IMG/VR virus record: IMGVR_UViG_3300028581_004272
Span: 1-49,825 of that record
Length of the DNA: 49,825 bases
Reading direction: 5' to 3' (one strand)
DNA from: a virus
The first letter of the stretch is position 1; every line of letters begins with the position of its first letter. This document shows positions 30,532-38,931 of the stretch, one piece after another. The notes beneath the pieces were generated by a model that worked only from the letters and a program-made list of their open reading frames with translations, was not told the DNA's origin and did not search any database. The position numbers and the translations under genes are program-made.

Positions 30532-33396
30532 ATGGCGGTAGCAAGGACGATGCTTCTTCGGCTTCAAGCTGATGCAAGCCAATATACAAAAACTATGCAG
30601 ATGGCAACTAAGGAACAACAAATATTGCGTAAGGAATTAGATTTATGGTCAGTACAGAGTAAAAAAGCTGTAGGGAGTGCTACTTATCTTAAAAAAGAAC
30701 TTGAGATGCAAAAACAGCAACAACAGCTTTTACAGGTACAGGTTAAAAAGACCACAGCCGAATTGGACACCCAAGCCAAGAAATATGGTGAGGATAGTAG
30801 ACAGGCACAGAACCTTCGTGGTAGGCTTGTGGATTTACAACTACAACAGGAAAAATTAAATAAGTCTATAAAGGATGCACCTAAGCAGATATTCAAACAA
30901 CAGACTGCACAAATTGGTGGTGCAATTAAAAATGTTGGCATTGGAGCTACTGCTGCTATAACAGCGCCAATTGTTGCAACAGGAACAGGTATATATAAAA
31001 CGGGTGAGATGTATGAGCAATCATATAATACTATTCGTAGTAAAACAGGTTCAAGTAGTGGGCAATTTCAACAGCTAAAAAGTGATTTTAAAGAAGTATA
31101 TGCCTCGGTTTCATCGGGAGCTGATGTTGTAAGCTCTGCTGTTGCTCAGTTATATCAGCGTACCAATTTAACAAGTACAGCCTTGCAGGAACTTGCAAAG
31201 TCAGAATTACGCTTTGCCAAATTAACTGGAAGTGATGTTAATGAAACCATACGCTCATCCACAAGATTATTTGGTGATTGGAGTATTCCCGTTGCAGAGC
31301 AGACAAAAACACTAGATAAATTATATAAGGTAACACAATTAACTGGTGTAAGCTCACAACAATTAATGGAACAACTTGTATACTTCGGGGCTCCGCTTAG
31401 GTCTATGGGTATAAACTTTGGTGAGGCGGCAGCCTTGATTGGTAAGTTTGAAAAAGAAGGTGTTAATGCTGAACTAGTACTTACTTCTATGCGTAGGGCT
31501 GCTGTTAATATGTCCAAGGCAGGTGTTAAGGATATTGCAGGTGGATTTGTAGGTTCAATACAAAACATTAAAAACGCACCAAACGATGCTGAGGCAATGA
31601 AAACAGCTATTGATATTTTTGGTGCTCGCTCAGCTAATGATATGATGCGTGCAATTAGGGAAAATAGATTCGAATTAACAGAATTATTTAAGGCACTTAA
31701 TGATAACAGTGACAGCCTTTCACTTGCGGCGGCGGATGTTGCAACAGCAGGATCACAATTTGAGAAGTTAAAGCATCAGATTCAAAATGCAATAGAACCA
31801 CTCGGCATTTCATTTGTTGAGGCAGTAAAAGCATCAATGCCAATGATTAAGGCAGGTGCGGAAAGGTTAAGGGCATTAATTGATAGCTTTGTAGCACTAC
31901 CCGATGCAACTAAGAGTGGCATAATTGGTATTGTAATGTTTGCAGCTGTAATTGGCCCGATGTTAACATCACTAGGATATATGGTAATAGGGCTTGGGGC
32001 ATTGCCTGGTATATTTGCAACAGTGCAAGTTGCAATTACTGCTACAATTGGATTTATAAAAACTGCTGTACTTGCATTTCAAATGTGGCAATTTGGGTTA
32101 TATACATTTGGTGAGGCAGCACTTGCTGTAATGGGACCAGCTGGGTGGATAGCACTTGGCATTGGTGTTGTAATTGCACTTACTGCTGCAATATGGCAAA
32201 ATAAACAGGCGCAAGGTGATTTAAGTGCTGAATATATAAAACAATCACAACAGGCAGAGCAAAACCGAAAACAGGCAGATGACCTTGCTAATGCACAGCT
32301 TGGGCAGGTGTATCTTGTAGAAAGACTTATTCCAGAGCTTGAATCACTATCAAATAATACTAGGAAATCAGTTGTAGAAAAACAACGTATGCAACAAATA
32401 GTGAGTCAGCTAAATCAAGTTATTCCAAATTTATCACTTGAAATTAACAATGAAACAGGTGCACTTTCAAAACAGGTTTCAGTTGTTTATGATGCAATTA
32501 GTGCTTACAAGCAATTAATATTAGTTAAAGCCTCAGAGAAAAAGGCAGAGGCGGCAGCAAGCAGGCTCCTCGATGCACAAAAAAAGATTGATGGTGAGAA
32601 TAGTAAAAGCCGTGAAATGAGTTATACTCCAAATGGTGTGCCAGTATTTTATAGTGCCTCCACTGATTATAACTCCGTTGTTAAGGAAAATCAGCGTATT
32701 GTGGATGATGCAAATAAGGAAATAGAGGATGCGTATAATATTCGTAAACAGTATAATGATAAATTTGGCAACAGTACATACAAACCTGAAAATACATATA
32801 AGCCAGCTTTTTCAGGCAGTAATATTGCACCAGTTGATATTGGTAATAGCTTTGCTGATAAAAATAATAAAGTGGCAGATGCAATAAAAAACGTTCGTGA
32901 TGCGGTTGTTTCATATATGGAAAAGCTAAAACAGGCAACAGATACAACACAACAATTTGTTGGGTTATTTGATAGGTTTGAGCGTAAAACAATAAGCCTA
33001 TCAAGGTTAATTAAAAATATGAGTATTAACCGAGATGTAATGATAAGTTGGCAGGGTAATATTTCTACACTACAAAATAACGGTCTTGATTCTGCATTTT
33101 TGCAAGAATTAATAAAAAAAGGTGTGTCTGGCTACAACGAGGCTAAGGCACTTGCTAAGTCAACACCCGAGCAGATTGCACAGCTTAATTCCCTTTGGGC
33201 AGACCAAAGATGGAATGCAGGTAATGTTGCAACAATGCAATTATCTAATGACCCTGTAATTACTCGCCAAACTGTTAATCAAACTGTAAAAGTTGATATA
33301 CATGGCAATGAAATTAGGGATGAAAATGATATAGATTCACTTGTGGATAGAATTGTTGAGGCACTCAGCCGAAAAGGGGTGCTTGTGAATGGTTAA
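30532..33396 (+). CDS. Tail tape measure protein
   Basis: A 954-residue TP901-type tape measure protein. Residues 30-130 are a coiled coil (LRKELDLWSVQSKKAVGSATYLKKELEMQKQQQQLL). A PhageMin_Tail domain follows at about 165-400 (SGADVVSSAVAQLYQRTNLTSTALQEL, SSTRLFGDWSIPVAEQTKTL). Hydrophobic segments at 465-555 could insert into the host membrane, and a second coiled coil runs to the end. Using about 1.5 angstrom per residue, the tail would be near 140 nm long. It sets tail length and exits into the host at infection. Confidence 0.9.
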   Translation: MAVARTMLLRLQADASQYTKTMQMATKEQQILRKELDLWSVQSKKAVGSATYLKKELEMQKQQQQLLQVQVKKTTAELDTQAKKYGEDSRQAQNLRGRLVDLQLQQEKLNKSIKDAPKQIFKQQTAQIGGAIKNVGIGATAAITAPIVATGTGIYKTGEMYEQSYNTIRSKTGSSSGQFQQLKSDFKEVYASVSSGADVVSSAVAQLYQRTNLTSTALQELAKSELRFAKLTGSDVNETIRSSTRLFGDWSIPVAEQTKTLDKLYKVTQLTGVSSQQLMEQLVYFGAPLRSMGINFGEAAALIGKFEKEGVNAELVLTSMRRAAVNMSKAGVKDIAGGFVGSIQNIKNAPNDAEAMKTAIDIFGARSANDMMRAIRENRFELTELFKALNDNSDSLSLAAADVATAGSQFEKLKHQIQNAIEPLGISFVEAVKASMPMIKAGAERLRALIDSFVALPDATKSGIIGIVMFAAVIGPMLTSLGYMVIGLGALPGIFATVQVAITATIGFIKTAVLAFQMWQFGLYTFGEAALAVMGPAGWIALGIGVVIALTAAIWQNKQAQGDLSAEYIKQSQQAEQNRKQADDLANAQLGQVYLVERLIPELESLSNNTRKSVVEKQRMQQIVSQLNQVIPNLSLEINNETGALSKQVSVVYDAISAYKQLILVKASEKKAEAAASRLLDAQKKIDGENSKSREMSYTPNGVPVFYSASTDYNSVVKENQRIVDDANKEIEDAYNIRKQYNDKFGNSTYKPENTYKPAFSGSNIAPVDIGNSFADKNNKVADAIKNVRDAVVSYMEKLKQATDTTQQFVGLFDRFERKTISLSRLIKNMSINRDVMISWQGNISTLQNNGLDSAFLQELIKKGVSGYNEAKALAKSTPEQIAQLNSLWADQRWNAGNVATMQLSNDPVITRQTVNQTVKVDIHGNEIRDENDIDSLVDRIVEALSRKGVLVNG

Positions 33397-34759
33397 AATA
33401 TCACTTGGTGGAATTGATAAAACGCAGTATTGTAAACCCAAAAGCTTAAAGATTGATATGGATTCAAGCCATTACAAAACGTGCTCTGTAACATTATATA
33501 ATATGAAAATAACAGACGGTGTCCCAGAAGAAGGGGAAATTATAAAGGTTGATTTAATAAGCAGTAATGGTACACCTATTATGCTATTTGAGGGGCATAT
33601 TGATAGCAAACCTAGTATTAAGCAGATGTCCCCTAATAGTGATAAGTTAGAAGTGCAGATTTCCTCTAACGGATATAGATTTATACCATATCGTAGAACC
33701 GTTACAGAAACATATGATATTCCTGATGGGGCTGAATATATAACTGCAAAGCAAATAATTCAGCACCTTATTACTACGTATTTAGCAGTAGAGGGTGTTC
33801 AGTTTGTAGAAATAGGTGTAATTGATGGTAAACACTATGATGACACTCAAGAGTTTATTTGTATGTCCATTGGTGATATATTTGATAAATTGGCACAGGA
33901 CAGTAATGCAAATTGGTATATAAATCAGCTTAAAGTTCTGTATTTTGATGAGGAATATTACAGTTATAACGGTCTTGATATGTATGACATAGATACAGAT
34001 TACCAAATGATTGTAGATTTCCGCAACCCAGAGGTATCAACGAGTTTGCAAAACTATGCAAATAAGGTATTTTTTAAAGGTGATATTGGGGAAGAAACAT
34101 CTGTATTTAAACAGGATGATGCTGAGATTGCACATATGGCAAGCCTTGATGGTGGTAGTGGTGTATACGGTTGCAGCGTTGATAACCCAAGTATTACAAC
34201 AAAAGTTGAGGCTGAGGCATATTGCCAAAAGATACTGGATAAACGTAAGGCTAAGCCTAAGACATTAAAGTTTGATACCTTTAATGTGCTTGATTATCAG
34301 GTGGGGCAAATGCAAACTATTAATATCCCCTGTATTGGAATTACAAAACCAGGAGGCGGAGTTCGTAATTATATAGTTGAGCGAATAAGCTTATCTGACT
34401 TTGATGGCAAACGGCTAACTAAAAATGTAGAAATGAAACAGCTATTTCCAAACGGCATGGGTGGTATAACATGGTCGAAATCGGCTCAAGGTGTGGATTT
34501 CTTTAAAAAGCTTGTGCAAATGGCAAACAATCAAGAATCTTTAATTAAAAGTATAATCAAAAACAATCCATCAGGAGCAACCGAAACTAAGGTATTAACA
34601 GATTTAAAGTTATACGAAAATGGTATGACAACAACATATGCAGATGGCAGTGTAAATGATTATACATTTGCAAAGGACACAAACGGTATGATAACAACTA
34701 TGACTAATACCACAACAGGGCAAAGTTTCAATGTTGCGTATTTTAATAATCCAAAGTAG
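33389..34759 (+). CDS. Baseplate hub / tail endopeptidase-like protein
   Basis: A 456-residue tail protein in the position of the hub (gp27/Tal-like). The N-terminal part (ISLGGIDKTQYCKPKSLKIDMDSSHYKTCSVTLYNM) is a beta-barrel and the middle contains FICMSIGDIFDKLAQDSNANWYINQLKVLYF, similar to hub domains of siphovirus and contractile tails. A C-terminal domain after residue 400 is shorter and repeat-like. No clear peptidase catalytic set is visible. No separate distal-tail (Dit) gene is seen between it and the tape measure. Confidence 0.7.
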   Translation: MVKISLGGIDKTQYCKPKSLKIDMDSSHYKTCSVTLYNMKITDGVPEEGEIIKVDLISSNGTPIMLFEGHIDSKPSIKQMSPNSDKLEVQISSNGYRFIPYRRTVTETYDIPDGAEYITAKQIIQHLITTYLAVEGVQFVEIGVIDGKHYDDTQEFICMSIGDIFDKLAQDSNANWYINQLKVLYFDEEYYSYNGLDMYDIDTDYQMIVDFRNPEVSTSLQNYANKVFFKGDIGEETSVFKQDDAEIAHMASLDGGSGVYGCSVDNPSITTKVEAEAYCQKILDKRKAKPKTLKFDTFNVLDYQVGQMQTINIPCIGITKPGGGVRNYIVERISLSDFDGKRLTKNVEMKQLFPNGMGGITWSKSAQGVDFFKKLVQMANNQESLIKSIIKNNPSGATETKVLTDLKLYENGMTTTYADGSVNDYTFAKDTNGMITTMTNTTTGQSFNVAYFNNPK

Positions 34760-35050
34760 GTGATTTATATAGATGATTTTGAAAGAGGTTTTGTACTTGG
34801 ACTAAACATCGGGCAACAAAACAGCCCATATTTTAGAATGATTATTTTATCAGATAATTATGTTCCAACAGCAATTAATCCTAATAATTTAACTGTTATA
34901 TTACCCACTTTATTTGAAGAATTATCAGCCGTGCCATCAGGATATATGGATGATGGGGTAAGTGAAACATATACCCCGCAATCACTCACACCTAATTTAA
35001 ACATTAATATTAAAAGCATTGTTGGGACAGTAACAGCTGTACCAAAATAG
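34760..35050 (+). CDS. Small tail-region protein, 96 aa
   Basis: A 96-residue beta-rich protein starting at GTG directly after the hub stop. It contains short repeats of Asn, Thr and Pro (VPTAINPNNLTVILPTLFEELSAVPSGYMD) resembling tail fibre adaptor modules. No family recognised. Probably a minor baseplate component. Confidence 0.55.
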   Translation: MIYIDDFERGFVLGLNIGQQNSPYFRMIILSDNYVPTAINPNNLTVILPTLFEELSAVPSGYMDDGVSETYTPQSLTPNLNINIKSIVGTVTAVPK

Positions 35051-35066
35051 AAATGGGGAATGGCTT

Positions 35067-36407
35067 ATAAATTTAAAAGGTACTACAAAGATACAATTAT
35101 TCGAACAGGGCAAGGAAATATATAACGCTGAAGAAACAAATATAATTACCAACGCTTATAAAAACTTTATGGAGCAGGTAATAGGGAATTATAGTTTTCC
35201 GCCTATTGCAAGTAATATTGGTAATGTTGCAAGAGATTACTCGCCATCTATTTTTGGAAAAGGTGTAATTCTTTTTGATACACCTCAAACAGAAAGTGTT
35301 GATACCACTTTTATCACAGGTGGCAACTGTATCGGTCATGCAGGAACATCGTATGCAGGAGCAGATACAACAAGGGGGAACTACAATATAACTGAAAGTG
35401 GTAGCATTACTAATGGGTATAAGCGTGTTTGGGACTTTGCTACAAATCAAGCTAATGGAACAATCAACAGCATTTGCCTTACAACTGATAGAGGTGGCAA
35501 CTATGGATATAACAATACTACTACGTATCAATCCTTAAGTGAATATGCAAGCTTTCAATTAGATTCAATTACAGGTTCACAATTAGTAATGTATGGGGCT
35601 ACTGATTTCTATGGTTTTACGAACACTAATAAAATTTATATGGCGGGATTTTCAACAGATGCTAAAAAGATATATTTTCAAGATGGGTACAATGGTACAA
35701 TGCTACTTAGAATATTTGAAGCGCCAAATAACGGAGCTTTAGGCTTTCTGCAAACACCACAAATGCCAACAAGTGCTGCTACAAACTCATATTCAAAAAC
35801 GTTACTCACAAATGAATACCTATGGCTTTGTGTTATAAATGGCACAATTTATGGTGTTCTGTATAACAATTCTACAAAGGCTGCATATCTAAAAACTTAT
35901 AGTGAAACCTTTGTAGAGTTAACATCTATAACTTTAACAGGTAGCAAAACACTTGATACAAATCCACGGTTTGGCATTGTAAATGGCTATCTTTTTATAT
36001 ATTCGGGGACAACAAATGTTATACGGAAGTATAACGCCTCAACAGGAGCATATGTTGAAGATTATACTGTTCCAAGTGGGAGTGTTCAACGTATACAACA
36101 GTTTAATAACCAGTTTATTATGTTTTGGTACAATTCAAACCCCACCAGTGTTGCATTATATGACGGCGTTAACCTATATAAGTGGTATTTATTGGGTGGC
36201 AACGGTTTAACTTATCAGATGGACAGTGTATGTGCGTTGTATCCTGAAAAAAGCGCAATACTAATGGCTTTCATCTCAAATATAGGGGCAGCAAGGCTTG
36301 GTGCTAACTTATTTGCACCATTATTATTTTCGGTAAATAACCTCGCTACACCTGTGGCAAAAATGAGTTCTCAAACAATGAAGGTAACATATACAATAAC
36401 GTGGTAA
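35067..36407 (+). CDS. Tail fibre / receptor-binding protein with missing canonical start
   Basis: Open reading from 35052 onward encodes a fibre-like protein. The region NLKGTTKIQLFEQGKEIYNAEETNIITNAYKNF resembles the conserved N-terminus of clostridial phage fibres, yet no ATG, GTG or TTG lies in frame before ATG 35169. A correctly placed ATG at 35060 is one frame off. Either a one-base change has shifted the true start or a non-standard codon (ATA 35067) is used. The rest is beta-rich with a possible propeller (KRVWDFATNQANGTINSICLTTDRGG). Minimum product from 35169 is 412 residues. Confidence 0.72.
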   Translation: MNLKGTTKIQLFEQGKEIYNAEETNIITNAYKNFMEQVIGNYSFPPIASNIGNVARDYSPSIFGKGVILFDTPQTESVDTTFITGGNCIGHAGTSYAGADTTRGNYNITESGSITNGYKRVWDFATNQANGTINSICLTTDRGGNYGYNNTTTYQSLSEYASFQLDSITGSQLVMYGATDFYGFTNTNKIYMAGFSTDAKKIYFQDGYNGTMLLRIFEAPNNGALGFLQTPQMPTSAATNSYSKTLLTNEYLWLCVINGTIYGVLYNNSTKAAYLKTYSETFVELTSITLTGSKTLDTNPRFGIVNGYLFIYSGTTNVIRKYNASTGAYVEDYTVPSGSVQRIQQFNNQFIMFWYNSNPTSVALYDGVNLYKWYLLGGNGLTYQMDSVCALYPEKSAILMAFISNIGAARLGANLFAPLLFSVNNLATPVAKMSSQTMKVTYTITW

Positions 36408-36443
36408 TGAAATATATAATATAGAAGAAAAGAGGTTTGGAAT

Positions 36444-36860
36444 ATGGATAATTTAAAAACAATAATTTTAGCATTAAAGTGCGTAGGTGCAGCTATCGGC
36501 TCGGTAGCTGTATATTTTTTGGGTGGATGGGATTTGCTGCTTGAAATCCTTATAACACTTACGATAATTGATTTTATAACGGGTGTCCTATCGGCTGGCT
36601 ATAACAAAAAGCTATCGTCGGACATAGGTTATAAGGGCATTGTGCGTAAAATCGGAATCTACATAATAGTAGCTGTTGCGTGTTTGCTTGATAGATTGAT
36701 GAACACAGGTTTAGTGCTACGTGGCGCAACAATCGGTTTTTACATTGTAATTGAAGCAACAAGCATAATAGAAAATTGGGCGAGCATGGATTTGCCATTA
36801 CCAAAATCCATACGAGATGCGCTAAAACAATTAAGAGATAAAATGGAGGATGATGAGTAA
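36444..36860 (+). CDS. Phage holin, toxin-secretion/lysis family
   Basis: A 138-residue holin (phage_holin_4/TIGR01593 type). Three or four membrane segments are visible: IILALKCVGAAIGSVAVYFLGGW, LLLEILITLTIIDFITGVLSA, VRKIGIYIIVAVACLLDRLM, and a less hydrophobic GATIGFYIVIEATSIIENWA. It forms lesions at lysis time. The next gene encodes the amidase and begins at the following base. Confidence 0.88.
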   Translation: MDNLKTIILALKCVGAAIGSVAVYFLGGWDLLLEILITLTIIDFITGVLSAGYNKKLSSDIGYKGIVRKIGIYIIVAVACLLDRLMNTGLVLRGATIGFYIVIEATSIIENWASMDLPLPKSIRDALKQLRDKMEDDE

Positions 36861-37529
36861 ATGAATTATACAGTAAAACTTATTAAATTCAACCGCCCTG
36901 GAACAAAACTTAAACCCAAGGGCGTTGTTGTACATGAAACAGGCAACCCAGGAGGAACGGCACAAAACCACTTTGACTATTGGAACGCTAAAAATAGAGG
37001 CTCATCAGTTCAAGCGGTGGTTGACTGGGACGAGGTAATTCAGCTTATTCCATACAATGAGGTTTCATGGCACGCAGGAAGAACTGCAAATCTAAGTATG
37101 ATTGGTGTTGAGCTGTGTAGACCAAAAGAATATGATGAAGATAAATTTAACTCCGTATGGGATTCAGGTGTAAAACTATTTGCGGATATTTTCATAGAGC
37201 AGATAGGTGTAACTATAGTTACTAATGATAACCTTATGTCCCATGCCGATGTTTCGGATAAATGGCATGAAACAAATCACACTGACCCTGTATCCTACTT
37301 TGCTGAATATGGTAAAACGGTTGATGATTTCAGATGGGCTGTGCAACAGAGAATAAATGAACTCACAAAACCACAACTTATGTCACTTGCTGATGCTGTT
37401 AATGTTCTTGTTGCAAAGGGCATTATAAATACTCCTGATTATTGGGTGCAAAATGCTGTAAATGGTAAGTCGGTAAATGGTGAATATACAGAGCTGTTAA
37501 TTCAGAGAGTTGCAGAAAAGCTTAAATAA
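36861..37529 (+). CDS. Endolysin, N-acetylmuramoyl-L-alanine amidase (Amidase_2)
   Basis: A 222-residue endolysin. The N-terminal Amidase_2/PGRP domain shows KGVVVHETGNPGG with zinc-ligand His25, SWHAGR, MIGVELCRP and MSHADVSDKWHETNHTDPV with further zinc ligands. The C-terminal 45 residues (LADAVNVLVAKGIINTPDYWVQNAVNGKSVNGEYTELLIQRVAEKL) look like the small cell-wall-binding or dimerisation module seen at clostridial lysin ends. It cuts the stem peptide from the glycan. Its last codons are duplicated 300 bp downstream. Confidence 0.92.
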   Translation: MNYTVKLIKFNRPGTKLKPKGVVVHETGNPGGTAQNHFDYWNAKNRGSSVQAVVDWDEVIQLIPYNEVSWHAGRTANLSMIGVELCRPKEYDEDKFNSVWDSGVKLFADIFIEQIGVTIVTNDNLMSHADVSDKWHETNHTDPVSYFAEYGKTVDDFRWAVQQRINELTKPQLMSLADAVNVLVAKGIINTPDYWVQNAVNGKSVNGEYTELLIQRVAEKLK

Positions 37530-37565
37530 TGTATGTGCATTTTAGGTGTTTCACTGTATAATATC
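37482..37565 (+). repeat. Copy 1 of endolysin 3'-end repeat (84 bp)
   Basis: The endolysin 3' end, its stop and a downstream -10 (TATAAT, 37557) recur at exactly 300 bp distance (37782-37865) with about 90 percent identity. In copy 1 the -35 position reads TGTGCA, a poor match. Confidence 0.92.
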
Positions 37566-37569
37566 GCTA

Positions 37570-37629
37570 AAATGAACATTGCAACATTGCAACATTGCAA
37601 ATGAGGGACACCCCTTGCAATGTTCATTT
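37570..37629. other. Long hairpin 1 with CATTGCAA tandem repeats
   Basis: AAATGAACATTGCAA (37570-37584) is the perfect reverse complement of TTGCAATGTTCATTT (37615-37629), a 15-bp stem. Three perfect tandem copies of CATTGCAA lie at 37577-37600. Alternative pairings within the repeats are possible. It has no downstream T run, so it is not a standard terminator. Confidence 0.8.
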
Positions 37630-37681
37630 AGATTACCTGAAACCCCAGTATTTATTGGATAAATCAAATATTGCCAATGAC

Positions 37682-37722
37682 AAATGAAGATTGCAAAAAA
37701 CACTATTTTGCAATCTTCATTT
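37682..37722. other. Long hairpin 2, related stem
   Basis: AAATGAAGATTGCAA (37682-37696) pairs perfectly with TTGCAATCTTCATTT (37708-37722). The stem differs from hairpin 1 at a single base (C to G), with the compensating change on the other arm, which suggests that the structure itself is selected or that both came from one repeat family. Confidence 0.82.
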
Positions 37723-37781
37723 TCTATATATCCATATTGGGTACCTTTTCTGTATACATAAACAGTAAGGAAGTCAGCGAC

Positions 37782-37865
37782 GAATATACAGGGCTGTTAA
37801 TTCAAAAGGTGGCAGAAAAGCTTAAATAATGTATGGACATTTTAGGTGTTTCACTGTATAATATC
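37782..37865 (+). repeat. Copy 2 of endolysin 3'-end repeat with an improved promoter
   Basis: This relic still spells the lysin tail (EYTGLLIQKVAEKLK and stop). Its promoter part reads TGGACA (37834-37839), 17 bp, TATAAT (37857-37862), much better than in copy 1, and it should drive the zinc-ribbon gene at 37896. Confidence 0.85.
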
Positions 37866-37895
37866 ATAGAAAGATTTGCTAATGGAGGATAAATA

Positions 37896-38039
37896 ATGAT
37901 ATATGTATGTGATAATTGCAAGTTTTGCTTTGAAAGGTTATCTGATGTAGAGCAATGTCCAGACTGTGGCAAGTTTACCGTTAGAACTGCCAATGATGAT
38001 GAAAAAGTTAATTATATTAAAAACAAAGATGAAAATTAA
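37896..38039 (+). CDS. Small rubredoxin-like zinc-ribbon protein, 47 aa
   Basis: A 47-residue protein with CDNC at residues 5-8 and CPDC at 21-24, a minimal zinc ribbon, and a lysine/acid tail. A GGAGG site precedes the ATG, and the promoter in repeat copy 2 lies 34 bp upstream. A terminator follows, so it is a self-contained single-gene cargo. Function unknown. Confidence 0.7.
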   Translation: MIYVCDNCKFCFERLSDVEQCPDCGKFTVRTANDDEKVNYIKNKDEN

Positions 38040-38050
38040 AATAATTATAT

Positions 38051-38096
38051 AAAAACACTGTTTCGAGATAAATTCTTGGGGCGGTGTTTTCTTTTG
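38051..38096 (+). terminator. Terminator after the zinc-ribbon gene
   Basis: AAAAACACTG...CGGTGTTTT pairs around an imperfect inner stem (TTCGAGA with TCTTGG), followed by CTTTTG. It ends the cargo transcription unit. Confidence 0.72.
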
Positions 38097-38181
38097 TAAA
38101 AAAATGACTTATATCAAAAAGCTACTCCAATGGTTTATGGATTAAGAAGTTGGAGAGTGTAATTAATATTTCAATAAAATT

Positions 38182-38221
38182 ATCCTCATGAGGTTATTAC
38201 AACTTTATGAGGATTGTTTTT
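38182..38221 (+). terminator. Second terminator before the integration module
   Basis: ATCCTCAT (38182-38189) pairs with ATGAGGAT (38207-38214), and the inner AGGTT with AACTT. A T run follows. It insulates the recombinase operon from upstream reading. Confidence 0.72.
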
Positions 38222-38305
38222 GCAAAAAAAATGCTTACATTTACCCTCTGTCGTGGCTATACATTGAAGGCTTTGTTTTGCTTTCAGAAAGCATAGGTGA
38301 ATTAG

Positions 38306-38713
38306 ATGAATAAAGAACAACGAGAACAGATTTCAAAACTTCGCTGTGAAGGTGTGAGTTACTCCAAAATATCAGAGTTGCTTGGTTTGTCTATAAATAC
38401 AATTAAGTCATTTTGTAGACGAAATAACCTGGGTGGTATTGGTACTAATGCAAATAACAAGAGCTACTCGTTTTGTCACAAGTGCGGTAAACAGCTTGAG
38501 ATAATGCCTAAATCAAAACCACGTAAATTTTGCTCGGATAATTGCCGTATGACTTGGTGGAATGCCCATTCGGAAAATGTAAACCGAAAAGCCGTCTACA
38601 ATTTCACTTGTGGTTACTGTGGCATCGAATTTGAAAGCTATGGAAATTCAAGGCGTAAGTTTTGCAATAGGTTTTGCTATGGCAAACACAAATCTATGGC
38701 GGTGAAGTTATGA
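38306..38713 (+). CDS. HTH plus zinc-finger protein of the recombinase operon
   Basis: A 135-residue protein. Residues 1-42 form a Hin/sigma-like HTH (EQREQISKLRCEGVSYSKISELLGLSINTIKSFCRRNN). The remainder holds two CxxC...C-x3-C clusters (CHKCGKQ...CSDNCRM and CGYCGIE...CNRFCYG). Such genes regularly lie at the head of clostridial serine-recombinase operons and may steer excision or control expression. Its end overlaps the next start (TTATGA). Confidence 0.75.
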   Translation: MNKEQREQISKLRCEGVSYSKISELLGLSINTIKSFCRRNNLGGIGTNANNKSYSFCHKCGKQLEIMPKSKPRKFCSDNCRMTWWNAHSENVNRKAVYNFTCGYCGIEFESYGNSRRKFCNRFCYGKHKSMAVKL

Positions 38714-38892
38714 GTGACGTTTTATTTAAGAATGTACTGGCTTATAAAACCACAGTATCACTGTTTGAAAAAATGGTAGCTGAGGGCATTATTAATAAGG
38801 AAGAATACACTGAAATTGATACAATTATAGCCGAAAAATACAGCATATCTTCGTGTAGTATATATCGCTCAAATTGCTTGATAGATACTTAA
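38710..38892 (+). CDS. SHOCT-like small protein
   Basis: A 60-residue protein containing the SHOCT-type helix pair FEKMVAEGIINKEEYTEIDTIIAEKY, a short oligomerisation module. It lies between the HTH protein and the first recombinase, the standard order in this family of integration modules. Start overlaps the preceding stop. Confidence 0.7.
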   Translation: MSDVLFKNVLAYKTTVSLFEKMVAEGIINKEEYTEIDTIIAEKYSISSCSIYRSNCLIDT

Positions 38893-38931
38893 AATGTATG
38901 GTAACATGTGTGATACGAGGAGGTGTTTGCA

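Noticed and set aside
31155-31568. 137-codon minus-strand frame in the tape measure gene
   Set aside because: Shadow of a long, convincing tape measure frame; no ribosome site or family resemblance.
35097-35531. 144-codon minus-strand frame in the tail fibre gene
   Set aside because: Cysteine-rich, low-likelihood product opposite a clear fibre gene; no translation signal.
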